Positions 48,494 through 58,125 of a stretch of DNA of 64,000 nucleotides are shown one piece after another. The number at the start of each line of letters is the position of its first letter. Positions within the stretch are counted from its first letter, which is position 1. Source of the DNA: CAVQJU01 sp963754955 (GTDB lineage: Bacteria; Acidobacteriota; Vicinamibacteria; Vicinamibacterales; CAVVIG01). The stretch is taken from positions 620,001 through 684,000 of the forward strand of contig CAVWHY010000012.1 of the NCBI GenBank assembly GCA_963754955.1, given 5' to 3'. A model generated the notes under the pieces. It was not told the DNA's origin. It was given only the letters and a program-made list of their open reading frames with translations, and searched no databases. The translations under genes and the position numbers were made by a program.

Positions 48494-49344
48494 CCGGACA
48501 CAGAGACCCGGATCGCGGCCGCCATCCGTCCGGCGGGCGCGCCATCGCGCCGGTACGAGCAGAACACCGCGTGATGGCTTGCCGTGCAGAGACCGCTGGC
48601 GTGTATCTGTGTCGCGGTCAGACCTGCCGACGTCAGCTGGTCTTTCGCCGATTGGCAGGCGTCGAAGAACCAGTGGTCCTCTCTGCGAACAGGTGAGAGC
48701 GCGGGCATCGTCGGGTTCAACGATGACGCCGCCGGCAGCGCGCTGAACCACCCGCCGAGTTGCGCCGGCGAAAAAGACGCCCGTTCGAACTGCGTTCGGA
48801 CGTCGGGCCCCACCTCATAGCAGCACGGTCCGATGGCCGGTCCGATCGCGACGAGCAGATCGTCCGTGCGGGTACCGAAGTCCCGGGCCATCCGCTCGAC
48901 TGCGGTGATCGGGGCGCGCGCCACGAGCCCTCGCCATCCAGCGTGGACGGCCGCCACGACTCCAAGCCGCCGATCGATCATGACGACAGGCACGCAGTCG
49001 GCGGTTTGAACCGCGAGCGCGACGCCGGGCGCGTCGCTGATGACGATGTCGGCGTGTGGCAGAACGCTGTCCACAGGAAGTGACGTCCCGCGAGGGTAAG
49101 TAACGACCGCCGCCCCATGAACCTGCCGCAGGCGCGCGAGCCGCGGGATGTCGACGGCCATGGCCGCCGCAACCTCATGCCATGCGTCGGCGTCCGTCGC
49201 CGTGGAGGAAACCCCGAGCCGCCACGGGCGGGTCGTGAACAGGTGCGAGGCGTAAGGCTCGAGGGGCCGGCACACCAGGGCGGGCCCGGCCGGAAGTTGC
49301 ACCCACTCGAAACCGTCGCTAGGCTTGGGTAACGTGAACATCAT
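48490..49344 (-). CDS. pgeF: Peptidoglycan editing factor PgeF (YfiH / laccase-domain)
   Basis: Multicopper-oxidase-like DUF152 protein, purine nucleosidase-like fold, thought to hydrolyse misincorporated L-Ser muropeptide precursors. Diagnostic segments: LRQVHGAAVV, ADCVPVVMIDRR, AVHAGWRGLVA and AIGPAIGPCCYEVG, with zinc-binding His/Cys residues. The start is ambiguous: ATG 49344/49341 would overlap the divergent acpS start by up to 11 bp; a GTG at 49308 would avoid overlap. Confidence 0.92.
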   Translation of the reverse strand: MMFTLPKPSDGFEWVQLPAGPALVCRPLEPYASHLFTTRPWRLGVSSTATDADAWHEVAAAMAVDIPRLARLRQVHGAAVVTYPRGTSLPVDSVLPHADIVISDAPGVALAVQTADCVPVVMIDRRLGVVAAVHAGWRGLVARAPITAVERMARDFGTRTDDLLVAIGPAIGPCCYEVGPDVRTQFERASFSPAQLGGWFSALPAASSLNPTMPALSPVRREDHWFFDACQSAKDQLTSAGLTATQIHASGLCTASHHAVFCSYRRDGAPAGRMAAAIRVSVSG

Positions 49345-49717
49345 CGGGCTCGGCCTCGACGCCACTGACATCCCGCGCATCGCCGCCACCCTCGCGCGCT
49401 ATGGCGAGCGCTTCACCGATCGTATCTTCACCGAGGGCGAAATCGCGTACTGCATGGCCCGGCGACAGCCGGCCATTCATTTCGCTGGGCGCTTTGCCTC
49501 GAAAGAAGCTGCCATGAAAGCCCTGGGGACCGGTCACTCGCAGGGCGTGATGTGGCGCGACGTCGAGGTCGTCCGCGCTTCAGAAGGGCCGCCGCAACTG
49601 CAGTTTCACGGGGGCGCCGCGCGCCGGTTCGACGCCCTGGGCGGCCGTTCCGCGCTGCTCACCATCACCCATTCCGACGCGCTGGCTCTGGCCGAGGTCA
49701 TCGTCCTCGGCCGCTGA
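49334..49717 (+). CDS. acpS: Holo-[acyl-carrier-protein] synthase
   Basis: Transfers 4'-phosphopantetheine from CoA to acyl carrier protein. The Mg-binding Asp is in IGLGLDATDIPRI and the Glu in FASKEAAMKALGTG. The GTG start at 49334 gives the standard N-terminus; a TTG three codons upstream (49325) is possible. Length about 127 residues is normal. It is head-to-head with pgeF, with overlapping start regions. Confidence 0.95.
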   Translation: MNIIGLGLDATDIPRIAATLARYGERFTDRIFTEGEIAYCMARRQPAIHFAGRFASKEAAMKALGTGHSQGVMWRDVEVVRASEGPPQLQFHGGAARRFDALGGRSALLTITHSDALALAEVIVLGR

Positions 49718-49888
49718 GTCAACCGCGGTTGTCACCGCGGGGACCGCGCCGAGACGCGAGGGTCCGACGCGCGATTCCCGATCGCGCATCAGGCAACGGC
49801 GCAGTAAGTTACAGCCGCATCGGGCGGCACCGCGCGCCGGTACTCTCCTTGATGAAGCCTCGGTGAACGAACGAAAGGAGAAGTCACC

Positions 49889-50197
49889 GTGACCATCAAG
49901 ATCACCCCGAACGACAGAGGCAACCCTCCCGGCAAGCTGGCTGACGCTGAGCTCCATTTCACCGAGGGGGCTCTCGAAGGACTGAAGCTGATCGGCTTCT
50001 CGATCTGGGAATCGCGCCGCGGGGGCTCGGCCGGTCGCAATGTTACCTTCCCCGCGCGGCAATACAACGTCAACGGCGAGCGCCGCAGCTTCGCGCTGCT
50101 GCGACCGGTGGCCGACACGACGGCGCAGGGGCGGATCCGCGAGCTGATTCTCGACGCGTACGCGGACTTCGAAGCCGCCGCCGCCGTCGCTAGTTGA
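49889..50197 (+). CDS. SpoVG-like small protein
   Basis: A 102-residue soluble protein. The pattern LKLIGFSIWE, VTFPARQYNVNGERRSFALLRP and a final helix IRELILDAYADFEAA resembles SpoVG, a small nucleic-acid-binding regulator. The resemblance is in fold pattern only and may be wrong. AAAGGAG lies 8 nt before GTG 49889. The preceding 49718-49888 holds no other gene; it has a GC-rich palindrome near 49722-49742 (ACCGCGGT) and nothing else clear. Its stop overlaps the end of the convergent radical SAM gene by 8 bp. Confidence 0.65.
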   Translation: MTIKITPNDRGNPPGKLADAELHFTEGALEGLKLIGFSIWESRRGGSAGRNVTFPARQYNVNGERRSFALLRPVADTTAQGRIRELILDAYADFEAAAAVAS

Positions 50198-51935
50198 TCA
50201 CCGGCAGGAGCCGGGCGTTTTCCTGCTGCCGTTTGGGCGGCAGCGTCCACTCCTCCCGGAGGCTCTTGTCGAACTCGGAGTGGAAGAACGAGGCCTTCAT
50301 GCCGCCGTCGATGATGTCCCACGGCAGCACGGCGTCCCTGGTGCGGTCGCGGAAGATGTAGAAGTCGGCGTCGATGCCCGTTTCAGCGACCGCCGCGCGC
50401 CAGTTCTGCCCGTTGCGTTCGGCGGCCACGATGGCCGGCGCAACGCGCCGGTCGCCGAGCGACAGCAGGGCCTGGTAGTAGGAGTGCCGCTCCGACTTGA
50501 TGTTGAAGTACACGTTGTCGATGCCGGCGATCAGCCCGCGCAGCCGCTTGATCTTCCGGTCGACGCTGGCGTCGCCTTCCATCGGGAGCCACTGATAGGC
50601 GGTGCCCGGCTTCGGAATCAGCGGGTTCACGCTGCCGATGATGCGGCCGATCGACCCGCGGGGTTTCGCGTACTTCAGCATCCGCTCGCGGAGCTGCACC
50701 GTGAGATCGCGAATCGCGACGAGATCCTCGTCTGTTTCGGTGGGGAGGCCGATCATGTAGTACAGCTTCAGGTTCTCGAGGCCGCTCGCGAAGATCAGGT
50801 CGGCGCGATCGAGGATTTCGTCGTTGGTGACCGTCTTGTTAATCACCCGGCGCAGCCGGTCCGAGCCGGTTTCGGGCGCGATGGTGATCGTCCGCTCGCC
50901 GCTCTCGCGGAGGATCCGTACGATGGGCTCGGTGATGTCGTCGAGCCGCAGCGATGCCGGGCTGATGCCGTAGCCCATTTCGTGCAGCCGCGCGAGGATG
51001 CGCTCGATGTCGGGGTGATCGCAGAGCGCGATGGACACCAGGCCGACACGGTTGGCGTAAACGCGCGCGCGCTCCGCCAGTTGCAGAATCCGCTCGGTCG
51101 GGAACGCGCGGACCGGCAGGTAGTTGTAGCCGGCCCAGCAGAAGCGGCAGAGGTTCGCGCACCCTCTGACAACCTCGACGAGGAAACGCGATCCGAATTC
51201 GGTATCAGGCGTGAAGATGCCGGTCGCCGGCGGGTCGATCGCCTCCGTGGTCTTGAGCGCCGCCTTGCGCACCGGCACAGGCGCGTCGACGTCTTGTAAC
51301 GTCCGGTAGCCCGACATCGAACCGTCGGGCGCGTACTGCGGCTCGTAGAACGACGGGATGTAGAAGCCGCGTTCACGGGCCAGGAGCGTGAGCAGGTCGC
51401 GGCGGCCGGACGCCTCGGAGAACGCGCGCGCCATGGCGGGCACGAGCACTTCGCCCTCGCCGGCAGCGATGACGTCGGCGAACGGCGCCAGCGGCTCGGG
51501 GTTGACGAAGGTGACCGCGCCGCCGACGACCACGAGCGGGTGCCGTTCGGTGCGCTCGGCGGCGTACGACGGCACGCCGGCCAGGCGAAGCAGCGTGAGC
51601 ACGTTCACGTAGTCCCATTCGAAGGACACGGAGAACGCGATCGCGTCGAATTCGCCGACGAGCGACTGCGACTCGAGCGTAACGAGGGGTGTCCGGCTCG
51701 CGACGAGCTCGGCGAGCTCCTGCTTCGGCGGCAGGAACACGCGTTCGCAGGAGATGTCCGGCTGATCGTTGAACAGCCGGTACACCGTCTGGAAGCCGAG
51801 ATTGGACATCCCGACCCAGTAGGTGTTCGGGAACGCGAGCGCCACGCGCAGGCGGGCGCCCTGCGGCTTGATGACGTAGCCGGTTTCCTTGGAGAGGACG
51901 ACCCGTGCGCGCTCGCGCTGCTGCCAGAGGCTCAT
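50190..51935 (-). CDS. B12-binding-type radical SAM protein (TIGR03960-like)
   Basis: A 581-residue protein. The N-terminal part has a B12-binding-like Rossmann fold (RVALAFPNTYWVGMSNLGFQT, and VVGGAVTFVNPEPLAPFAD). The radical SAM motif CANLCRFCWAGYNYLP (Cys-x3-Cys-x2-Cys) lies near residue 260, and ETGSDRLRRVINK follows. In many genomes this protein is fused or adjacent to a DUF2344 protein; no such partner is seen here. The reaction is unknown. Confidence 0.88.
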   Translation of the reverse strand: MSLWQQRERARVVLSKETGYVIKPQGARLRVALAFPNTYWVGMSNLGFQTVYRLFNDQPDISCERVFLPPKQELAELVASRTPLVTLESQSLVGEFDAIAFSVSFEWDYVNVLTLLRLAGVPSYAAERTERHPLVVVGGAVTFVNPEPLAPFADVIAAGEGEVLVPAMARAFSEASGRRDLLTLLARERGFYIPSFYEPQYAPDGSMSGYRTLQDVDAPVPVRKAALKTTEAIDPPATGIFTPDTEFGSRFLVEVVRGCANLCRFCWAGYNYLPVRAFPTERILQLAERARVYANRVGLVSIALCDHPDIERILARLHEMGYGISPASLRLDDITEPIVRILRESGERTITIAPETGSDRLRRVINKTVTNDEILDRADLIFASGLENLKLYYMIGLPTETDEDLVAIRDLTVQLRERMLKYAKPRGSIGRIIGSVNPLIPKPGTAYQWLPMEGDASVDRKIKRLRGLIAGIDNVYFNIKSERHSYYQALLSLGDRRVAPAIVAAERNGQNWRAAVAETGIDADFYIFRDRTRDAVLPWDIIDGGMKASFFHSEFDKSLREEWTLPPKRQQENARLLPVIN

Positions 51936-52089
51936 GGCTGAATGCTGATCGACGCGTGCGGGAGCCGCCTGGTGTTACGCGCCCGCTGACGCTCACACGC
52001 CGGCGCTCTCGACTGCCGTGGATCTACCTACTTTACCATCGGGATCGCGCCGCTCCGCCAACGCCGGATGGTCTGCCCCGGCTCTGCCG
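51936..52089 (-). promoter_or_regulatory. Gap between ftsZ and the radical SAM gene; possible promoter
   Basis: On the minus strand TAAAGT (about 52036-52031) could be a -10 box for the radical SAM gene, roughly 95 nt upstream of its start. No T-run terminator for ftsZ is obvious. Nothing else is recognised. Confidence 0.25.
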
Positions 52090-53431
52090 TTAGCCCTCCT
52101 GGCGCCTCAGGAACGCCGGGATGTCGAGCGGGGAGCTGAGATCGGCGTCGCCTTCGGCGCTGCGGATTGGGAGCGCTACCTGCGTCGACGTGCCCGTGGC
52201 CGTTGCCGGCTCCCGCCAGGCCCTGAAAGCCCTGCGGGGCTGGCGCGCCCGCGGTCAGCGGGAGATCGAGCGCGGCTCGCCGCGCAATGGACAGGCGCGA
52301 CGGCTGAGCCGAACCGAGTCCGGGCAGGCTCGCCGCCGGCGCCATCGGTTCGGCCCGGAGCCGCGGCTGCTCGGCGTACGCCGACATGTCGACGGGCGTG
52401 TGCGCGGGCGCGCTCGGCGTTCGCGACACGCTGGCGCCGAACCCGGTCGCGATGACCGTGATCTTCACCTTGCCCTTCAGCGTCGGATCCACAACGGCGC
52501 CGAAGATGATGTTCGCCTCTTCGTCGGCCGCTTCCTGGACGATGGACGCCGCCTCGGACACCTCCACGAGCGACAGGTCTGGTCCGCCGGTCACGTTGAT
52601 GATGACGCCGCGCGATCCGTTCACCGATGCGCCTTCGAGCAGCGGGCTCGAAATCGCGCGCCGCGCGGCTTCCATGGCGCGGTCCGGCCCTTCCGCGACG
52701 CCGGTGCCCATCATCGCGAGGCCCATGCCGGACATGATCGTCTTCACGTCGGCGAAGTCGAGGTTGATGAGCCCCGGCACGAGGATCAGATCCGAAATCC
52801 CCTGGATGGCCTGCCTCAGCACGTCGTCGGCCGTTGCAAACGCGGTGGTCAGCGGCGTCGTGCGGTCGATGATGGACAGCAGCCGCTCGTTGGGAATCGT
52901 GATGATCGTGTCGACGCAGTCGCGCAGCGCGTCGAGCCCGCGCTCGGCCTGCAGCAGCCGCTTGCGCCCCTCGAACTTGAAGGGCTTGGTCACGACCGCG
53001 ATCGTGAGCGCGCCGAGCTCGGTGGCGAGGCTCGCGATCACCGGCGCGGCGCCGGTCCCGGTGCCGCCGCCGAGGCCCGTCGTCACGAAGATCATGTCGG
53101 CGCCGTCGAGTGCCTGGATGATCGAGTCGGTGTCCTCGAGCGCCGCCTGCCGGCCGACATTCGGGTCGGCGCCGGCGCCGAGCCCCTTGGTCAGCTTGTC
53201 GCCGATCTGCAGCTTGACGCCCGCCGGGCTCGACCGCAGCGCCTGCAGGTCCGTGTTGGCGACGATGAACTCGACGCCCTGGAAGCCGGCCTGCACCATG
53301 CGGTTGACGGCGTTGCTGCCGCCGCCGCCGACGCCGATGACCTTGATCCTGGCGCCGGCGTGCACTTCTTCTTCGAGGCGGAGGCGCAGCCCCCTGGCGT
53401 CGTCGCGATCCAGCATGTTGTCATCAGCCAT
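52090..53431 (-). CDS. ftsZ: Cell division protein FtsZ (apparent frameshift in the linker)
   Basis: Tubulin-like GTPase forming the division ring. GTP-binding signature GGGTGTGAAP, GVGGGGSNAVNRM at the N-terminus and NTDLQAL are intact; the core runs to about residue 330, followed by a variable linker. Read straight through, the end is an Arg-rich tail without the conserved C-terminal peptide. Removing one base from the CCC run at 52212-52214 gives SSPLDIPAFLRRQEG and a stop at 52090, restoring the FtsA/ZipA-binding peptide. The start ATG is 53431, 24 bp after ftsA. Confidence 0.96.
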
Positions 53432-53455
53432 CGGTGTCTCCCTGTGTTGAGAAAA

Positions 53456-54712
53456 TCAGAAAAATTCCCTGAACAGACCGCGCAGCCGCCCGGCGGCGCG
53501 CACCAGGGCGCCCGTGCCGGCCGGCGTGCGCGCCGCATGTCCAATCGCGTTGCGGTAGCCGTAGAGCGCCAGGCCGACGCCGGTCGCGAACGTCGGGCTG
53601 TTCACGTGATCGGCCAGCCCGCCGACGCCGGCCGGGCAGCCGCGGCGGATTGGCAGGTCGAAGATCTGCTCGGCGATCTCGGGCATGCCGTCGAGAATCG
53701 CACCGCCGCCGGTCAGCACGATCCCGGAGTTGAGACTCTTCTCGTAACCGGCGCGCCTGATTTCATCCCAGACGAGATGAAAGATCTCCTCGGCGCGCGG
53801 CTGCAGGATCTCGGACAGGATGCGCCGCGCCATCAGCCGGGGTTTTCTCCCGCCGACGCTCGTCACCTCCATCGTGTCGTCCTCGTCGACCATGCCCGCA
53901 AGCGCGCATCCGCACTTGCGCTTGATCTTCTCGGCATCCGGCACCGGCGTGCGGAGCCCGACGGCGATGTCGTTGGTGAAATGATCGCCGCCGATGCCGA
54001 TCACGGCGGTGTGCCAGAGGCTGCCGCGTTCGTAGATCGCGATGTCGGTGGTGCCTCCGCCGATGTCGACCAGCGCCACGCCCAGCTCTTTTTCGTCTTC
54101 GGTCAGCACCGATTCGCTCGCGGCGAGCTGCTCGACGACCGTCTCGGCCACGGTCACCCCCGCCCGGTTGACGCACGCCACGATGTTCTGCGTCGAGCTC
54201 TGGCTGCCCGTGATGATGTGGACGTTCACCTCGAGCCGGGCGCCCGTCATGCCCACCGGCGCGCCGATACCGTCCTGCTCGTCTACCACGAAGTCCTGCG
54301 GCAGCACGTGCAGGATTTCGCGTCCGGTCGGCAGCGACACCGCCTTGGCGGCGTCGATGGCGCGACGGACATCCTCCTTCGTGATCTCGCGGTTCTTGCC
54401 GGCGACCGCGATGACGCCCCGGCTGTTGAAGCCCTTGATGTGCGGGCCCGACAGCGCGAGGTGCACGGAGTCGATTTCGACGCCGGCCATCAGCTCGGCC
54501 TCGTCGATGGCTTTCTTGATCGACTCGACGGCCGCCTCCAGGTTGACCACGACGCCCCGGCGGATGCCGCGCGACTCCGCGACGCCGAGGCCCACGATAT
54601 CCATCGCGTCGGCGCCGTCGCGGCCGGAGCCGTCGAGCATCTCGCCGACGACGGCGGTTACCTTCGACGTGCCCACGTCCAGCCCAACCAGATATCGCTC
54701 TTTACGCGCCAC
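53456..54712 (-). CDS. ftsA: Cell division protein FtsA
   Basis: Actin-like ATPase that tethers FtsZ to the membrane. The phosphate-binding segment VGLDVGTSKVTAVVGE opens the protein, VDIGGGTTDIAIYERG marks the second phosphate loop, and VLTGGGAILDGMPEIAEQIF follows. The C-terminal amphipathic helix (AAGRLRGLFREFF) is the membrane anchor. Length 418. It lies 39 bp after ftsQ. Confidence 0.97.
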   Translation of the reverse strand: MARKERYLVGLDVGTSKVTAVVGEMLDGSGRDGADAMDIVGLGVAESRGIRRGVVVNLEAAVESIKKAIDEAELMAGVEIDSVHLALSGPHIKGFNSRGVIAVAGKNREITKEDVRRAIDAAKAVSLPTGREILHVLPQDFVVDEQDGIGAPVGMTGARLEVNVHIITGSQSSTQNIVACVNRAGVTVAETVVEQLAASESVLTEDEKELGVALVDIGGGTTDIAIYERGSLWHTAVIGIGGDHFTNDIAVGLRTPVPDAEKIKRKCGCALAGMVDEDDTMEVTSVGGRKPRLMARRILSEILQPRAEEIFHLVWDEIRRAGYEKSLNSGIVLTGGGAILDGMPEIAEQIFDLPIRRGCPAGVGGLADHVNSPTFATGVGLALYGYRNAIGHAARTPAGTGALVRAAGRLRGLFREFF

Positions 54713-54751
54713 TCAATCCTCCGGGCTGCCGGCCTGCAGGTGTGTGCTGCC

Positions 54752-55618
54752 TCATCGCCGTGTGCCTGCGGTGCCCCGCGACGCTGCCCCGGCCCCGCGG
54801 CCGGCGCCTGCCTTGCGAGGCCGCACGTAGATGCGCTCGTCGAACCGCAGATCCACGTAGTCGATGTCCGGCACGCGCTGTCTGAGCGTGGGCGCCAGCT
54901 GGACGTACGACTGGAGCCGCTGCAGGAACTGATCCTCGCCGACGTAGATGACCGCCGGATCGCCGTTCAGGATCACCGCCGCGTTGTGCAGGTCGGCGAC
55001 GTCGATCTGCGACACCTGGCGCGCCACGTCCGGCCTGCCGCGCACCGCGGCAATGAACCTCGCTGCCAGCTCAGCCCGGGCAGCGTCCACCGACGACCCG
55101 TCGTCGTCCGGCGATGCGGTGAGGCCGTCGATGAGCGGCAGATCCAGATCGGCGTACTGCGGGCCGTACTGGTCGATCACCACGCCGCCCTCGTCGACGA
55201 GATAGGTCTCGCCGTTGATTCGCCCGATGCCGACCGGCTGCCGTTCGAAGATGACGACTTCCACCGTCGAGGGCAGCGTGCGCCGGAGGGCCGCGTCGCG
55301 CACCCAGGGCGATCGCATGACGCGCCGCCGCCAGAAATCGAGATCGGTCGCGAACAGGCTCTCGCCGCGCAGACCGTTCATGACGGCGAGCACTTCACCC
55401 CTGGACAAGCGTTCGTTGCCGCGCACCACGATCTCGTTCACCGTTCCCAGGTGCGCCATCACCGCGCCGCCTCGATATACGGCGTACGACAGCACGACGA
55501 CAGCGGCGACCAGCGCCGCCAACCACGTCGCCAGCGGCCGCCAGTTGAGGCGCCGGTGCGACGGCTTGACGTGCGCGCGCCGGAAACGTCGATCCGCCGG
55601 GGCGGCCACGCGGCTCAC
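54752..55618 (-). CDS. ftsQ: Cell division protein FtsQ
   Basis: Bitopic division protein linking FtsB/FtsL to the divisome. A basic cytoplasmic N-terminus is followed by one helix (about 33-50), a POTRA domain (VNEIVVRGNERLSRGEVL) and the FtsQ-specific domain with FERQPVGIGRINGETYLVDEGG. Length 288. Its ATG overlaps the murC stop (ATGA). murB, often located between murC and ftsQ, is missing here. Confidence 0.93.
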   Translation of the reverse strand: MSRVAAPADRRFRRAHVKPSHRRLNWRPLATWLAALVAAVVVLSYAVYRGGAVMAHLGTVNEIVVRGNERLSRGEVLAVMNGLRGESLFATDLDFWRRRVMRSPWVRDAALRRTLPSTVEVVIFERQPVGIGRINGETYLVDEGGVVIDQYGPQYADLDLPLIDGLTASPDDDGSSVDAARAELAARFIAAVRGRPDVARQVSQIDVADLHNAAVILNGDPAVIYVGEDQFLQRLQSYVQLAPTLRQRVPDIDYVDLRFDERIYVRPRKAGAGRGAGAASRGTAGTRR

Positions 55619-57018
55619 GCGTCGGACCCCCTGCTCTGTTCCAGCGCCTGCACCAGGCGATCGGGAATCGTCCCGATTGAGCCGGCGCCCAGCGTCATCA
55701 CGACGTCGCCAGGGCGCACGACCCGCACGAGCACCGGGATCAGGTCCTCGAACCGCGGCACCACCTCGAGCGAGGTGGGCCCTTTCCGTCTGATCGCCGC
55801 CGCCAGGGTGTCGAGCGTCACTCCCGGCAGCGGGTCCTCGCCGGCGCTGTAGATGTCGGCGAGGACGACGTGGTCCGCGCCCGCGAGGGCGGGGCCGAAA
55901 TCCTCCATCAGCGCGGCCGTGCGCGTGTAGCGGTGCGGCTGGAAGGCCACGACGATGCGCCGCCGGAGCGTGCGCGCCGCGGCGAGCACGGCGGCGATCT
56001 CCGTCGGATGGTGGCCGTAATCGTCAATCACCAGGACACCGTTGGGCTCGCCGCGCACCTCGAACCGCCGCTCGACGCCTCGAAACTCGGCCAGCCCCGC
56101 CACGATGCGTTCGAACGGTAAACCGAGTTCGAGTCCCACCGCGACGGCAGCGAGGGCGTTCTGCAGGTTGTGGCGGCCCGACACGTTCAGCGTCAGCGTC
56201 CCGAGGCGCGTCTTCGCGGATGCGTGCGCTTCGCGCCGCGACACGACCGCGCGCACGGTGAACGGGTCGAGCGTGATGTCGCCCGCCGTGATGTCGGCGT
56301 CGACGTCGAGCCCGTACGTCGTCACGCGCCTGGTCATCTTCCCAAGCACGGCCGACAGGTGCGCATCGTCGGCGCACGCCACCACGCCGCCGTAGAACGG
56401 CACCTTGTTGCCGAAGTCGACGAACGCCTGCTGGAGGTCGTCGAACCCGCCGTAGTTCTCGAGATGTTCGTGATCGATGTTCGTAATCACCGCAATCGTG
56501 GGAAACAGTTTCAGAAACGATCGGTCGCTCTCGTCGGCTTCCGCCACCATCAGCTCGCCCCGCCCGAGCCGCGCGTTGCCGCCGAACGCGCTCAACCGGC
56601 CGCCAATCACCGCCGTCGGATCCAGCCCCGCCCGCTCGAGCACCAGCGCAATCATCGAAGTCGTCGTCGTCTTGCCGTGCGCGCCGGCGACCGCGATGCT
56701 GAACCGCAGGCGCATCAGCTCCGCGAGCATCTCCGCGCGCGGAATCACCGGAATCTGCCGGCGAACGGCCTCCCGCACTTCGGGATTCGACGGGCGGACC
56801 GCCGACGACACCACCACGACGTCCGCCTCGCCGACATGCGCCGCGTCGTGCCCGGACGAGATGCGCACGCCCATCGCCCGCAGCCGATCCGTCACCGAGG
56901 ACGGCTTCTCGTCGGATCCGCTGACGACATACCCCAGGTTCGCGAGCAGTTCGGCGATGCCGCTCATCCCGATGCCGCCGACGCCGATGAAGTGCACACG
57001 CCGCGTCTTCCCTAGCAA
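55615..57018 (-). CDS. murC: UDP-N-acetylmuramate--L-alanine ligase
   Basis: First amino-acid ligase of the peptidoglycan precursor pathway. HFIGVGGIGMSGIAEL at the N-terminus, the ATP loop AGAHGKTTTTSMIA, NIDHEHLENYGG and DDYGHHPTEIAA are all present. Length 467. The start is TTG at 57018, overlapping the murG stop (TTGCTAG on the minus strand). Confidence 0.97.
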   Translation of the reverse strand: MLGKTRRVHFIGVGGIGMSGIAELLANLGYVVSGSDEKPSSVTDRLRAMGVRISSGHDAAHVGEADVVVVSSAVRPSNPEVREAVRRQIPVIPRAEMLAELMRLRFSIAVAGAHGKTTTTSMIALVLERAGLDPTAVIGGRLSAFGGNARLGRGELMVAEADESDRSFLKLFPTIAVITNIDHEHLENYGGFDDLQQAFVDFGNKVPFYGGVVACADDAHLSAVLGKMTRRVTTYGLDVDADITAGDITLDPFTVRAVVSRREAHASAKTRLGTLTLNVSGRHNLQNALAAVAVGLELGLPFERIVAGLAEFRGVERRFEVRGEPNGVLVIDDYGHHPTEIAAVLAAARTLRRRIVVAFQPHRYTRTAALMEDFGPALAGADHVVLADIYSAGEDPLPGVTLDTLAAAIRRKGPTSLEVVPRFEDLIPVLVRVVRPGDVVMTLGAGSIGTIPDRLVQALEQSRGSDA

Positions 57019-58113
57019 TTCGGACCCACCAGCTCCAACGCCCTGTCGACGATGACTTTCGCTGCGTCCGGCCGGGCCAGCGCGCGGGCGGCCTTTTCCA
57101 TCCGCCTCCGCGCGTCGCGGTCACCGGCCAGCGCTCGCACGCGCCGCGCGAGCACGCTCCCGGTGGCTTCGCTCTGCAGCAGCAACTCGGCAGCCCCGGT
57201 GCGCCGCCAGCGCTTCCGCGTTCTTCCGCTGGTGATCGTCGGTCGCGGTCGGCAGCGGAATCAGAATCGCCGCCCTGCCCGCCGCCGTGATCTCGGCCAG
57301 CGTCGTCGCGCCCGCGCGGCAGACAATCACGTCGGCGTGCCGCAGCCGCTCTCCCATGTCGAAGAGAAACGGTTCGACTTCGGCCGAAATCCCCGCCTCC
57401 CGATAGGCCGCGCGCACCATTTCCACATCTCGTTCGCCCGTCTGATGGGTGAGACGGAGAGCCGGGCCGGCTGCCAGCTCCGGCGCTGCCTCCACCATGG
57501 CCACGTTGATCGCGTGCGCGCCCTGAGAGCCGCCAAAAACTAAGATGCTGGCGATCGATGACTGCTCATCTGCGCCTGCCCCCGTCAAAGGACCGGCCGA
57601 CTCGAGGAACTCCGGCCGAACCGGGTTACCGCTGACAAACGCCTTCCCCTTGAAATACCGCTTCGTCGATTCGAACGTCACAGCCGCCGCCCGCACGAAC
57701 GGCGCGAGCAGGCGGTTCGTCAAACCCGGCACCGCGTTCTGTTCGAGCACCATCGTCGGAATGCCGCGTAATGCGGCCGTCAGCACGACGGGGCCCGAAC
57801 TGTAGCCGCCCACCCCGATCACCAGGTGCGGACGGCGCCGCGCCACGATCTTCCACGCGTCCCACACGCCTGCCGGCAGCAGCGACGCGCCGCGCGCCCG
57901 ACCGCCGATCGACTTGCCCTTGATGCCGCCGCTCCGAATCAGATCGAGCGCGAACCCCTCTCGCGGCAGTACCCGCGCTTCGATGCCTCGAGCCGTCCCG
58001 GCGAAGGACACCTCGGTGCCTGGCCGGCGCGCCAGCAGTTCCCGCGCGACGGCGATACCCGGAAACAGGTGCCCGCCCGTCCCGCCCCCTGCAATCACGA
58101 CGCGCAAGCCCAC
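57012..58113 (-). CDS. murG: UDP-GlcNAc:lipid I N-acetylglucosaminyltransferase MurG (apparent frameshift)
   Basis: Makes lipid II on the cytoplasmic membrane face. VVIAGGGTGGHLFPGIAVARE at the N-terminus (glycine loop), ALRGIPTMVLEQNAVPGLTNR, GGSQGAHAIN and VICRAGATTLAEI are diagnostic. One extra base in the CCCC run at 57194-57197 breaks the frame after DDHQRKNAEALAAHR. In the corrected frame the C-terminus continues AAELLLQSEATG to GPNC and a stop at 57012, overlapping murC. Restored length is about 366, normal. An essential gene is unlikely to be truly broken. Confidence 0.94.
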
Positions 58114-58125
58114 CAGCGGCCCCCT

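Noticed and set aside
52121..55852. Very long open frame (1243 codons) on the plus strand across ftsZ, ftsA and ftsQ
   Set aside because: It is antisense to three well-recognised genes, is Arg/Asp/His-rich without motifs, and is explained by codon bias in high-GC DNA.
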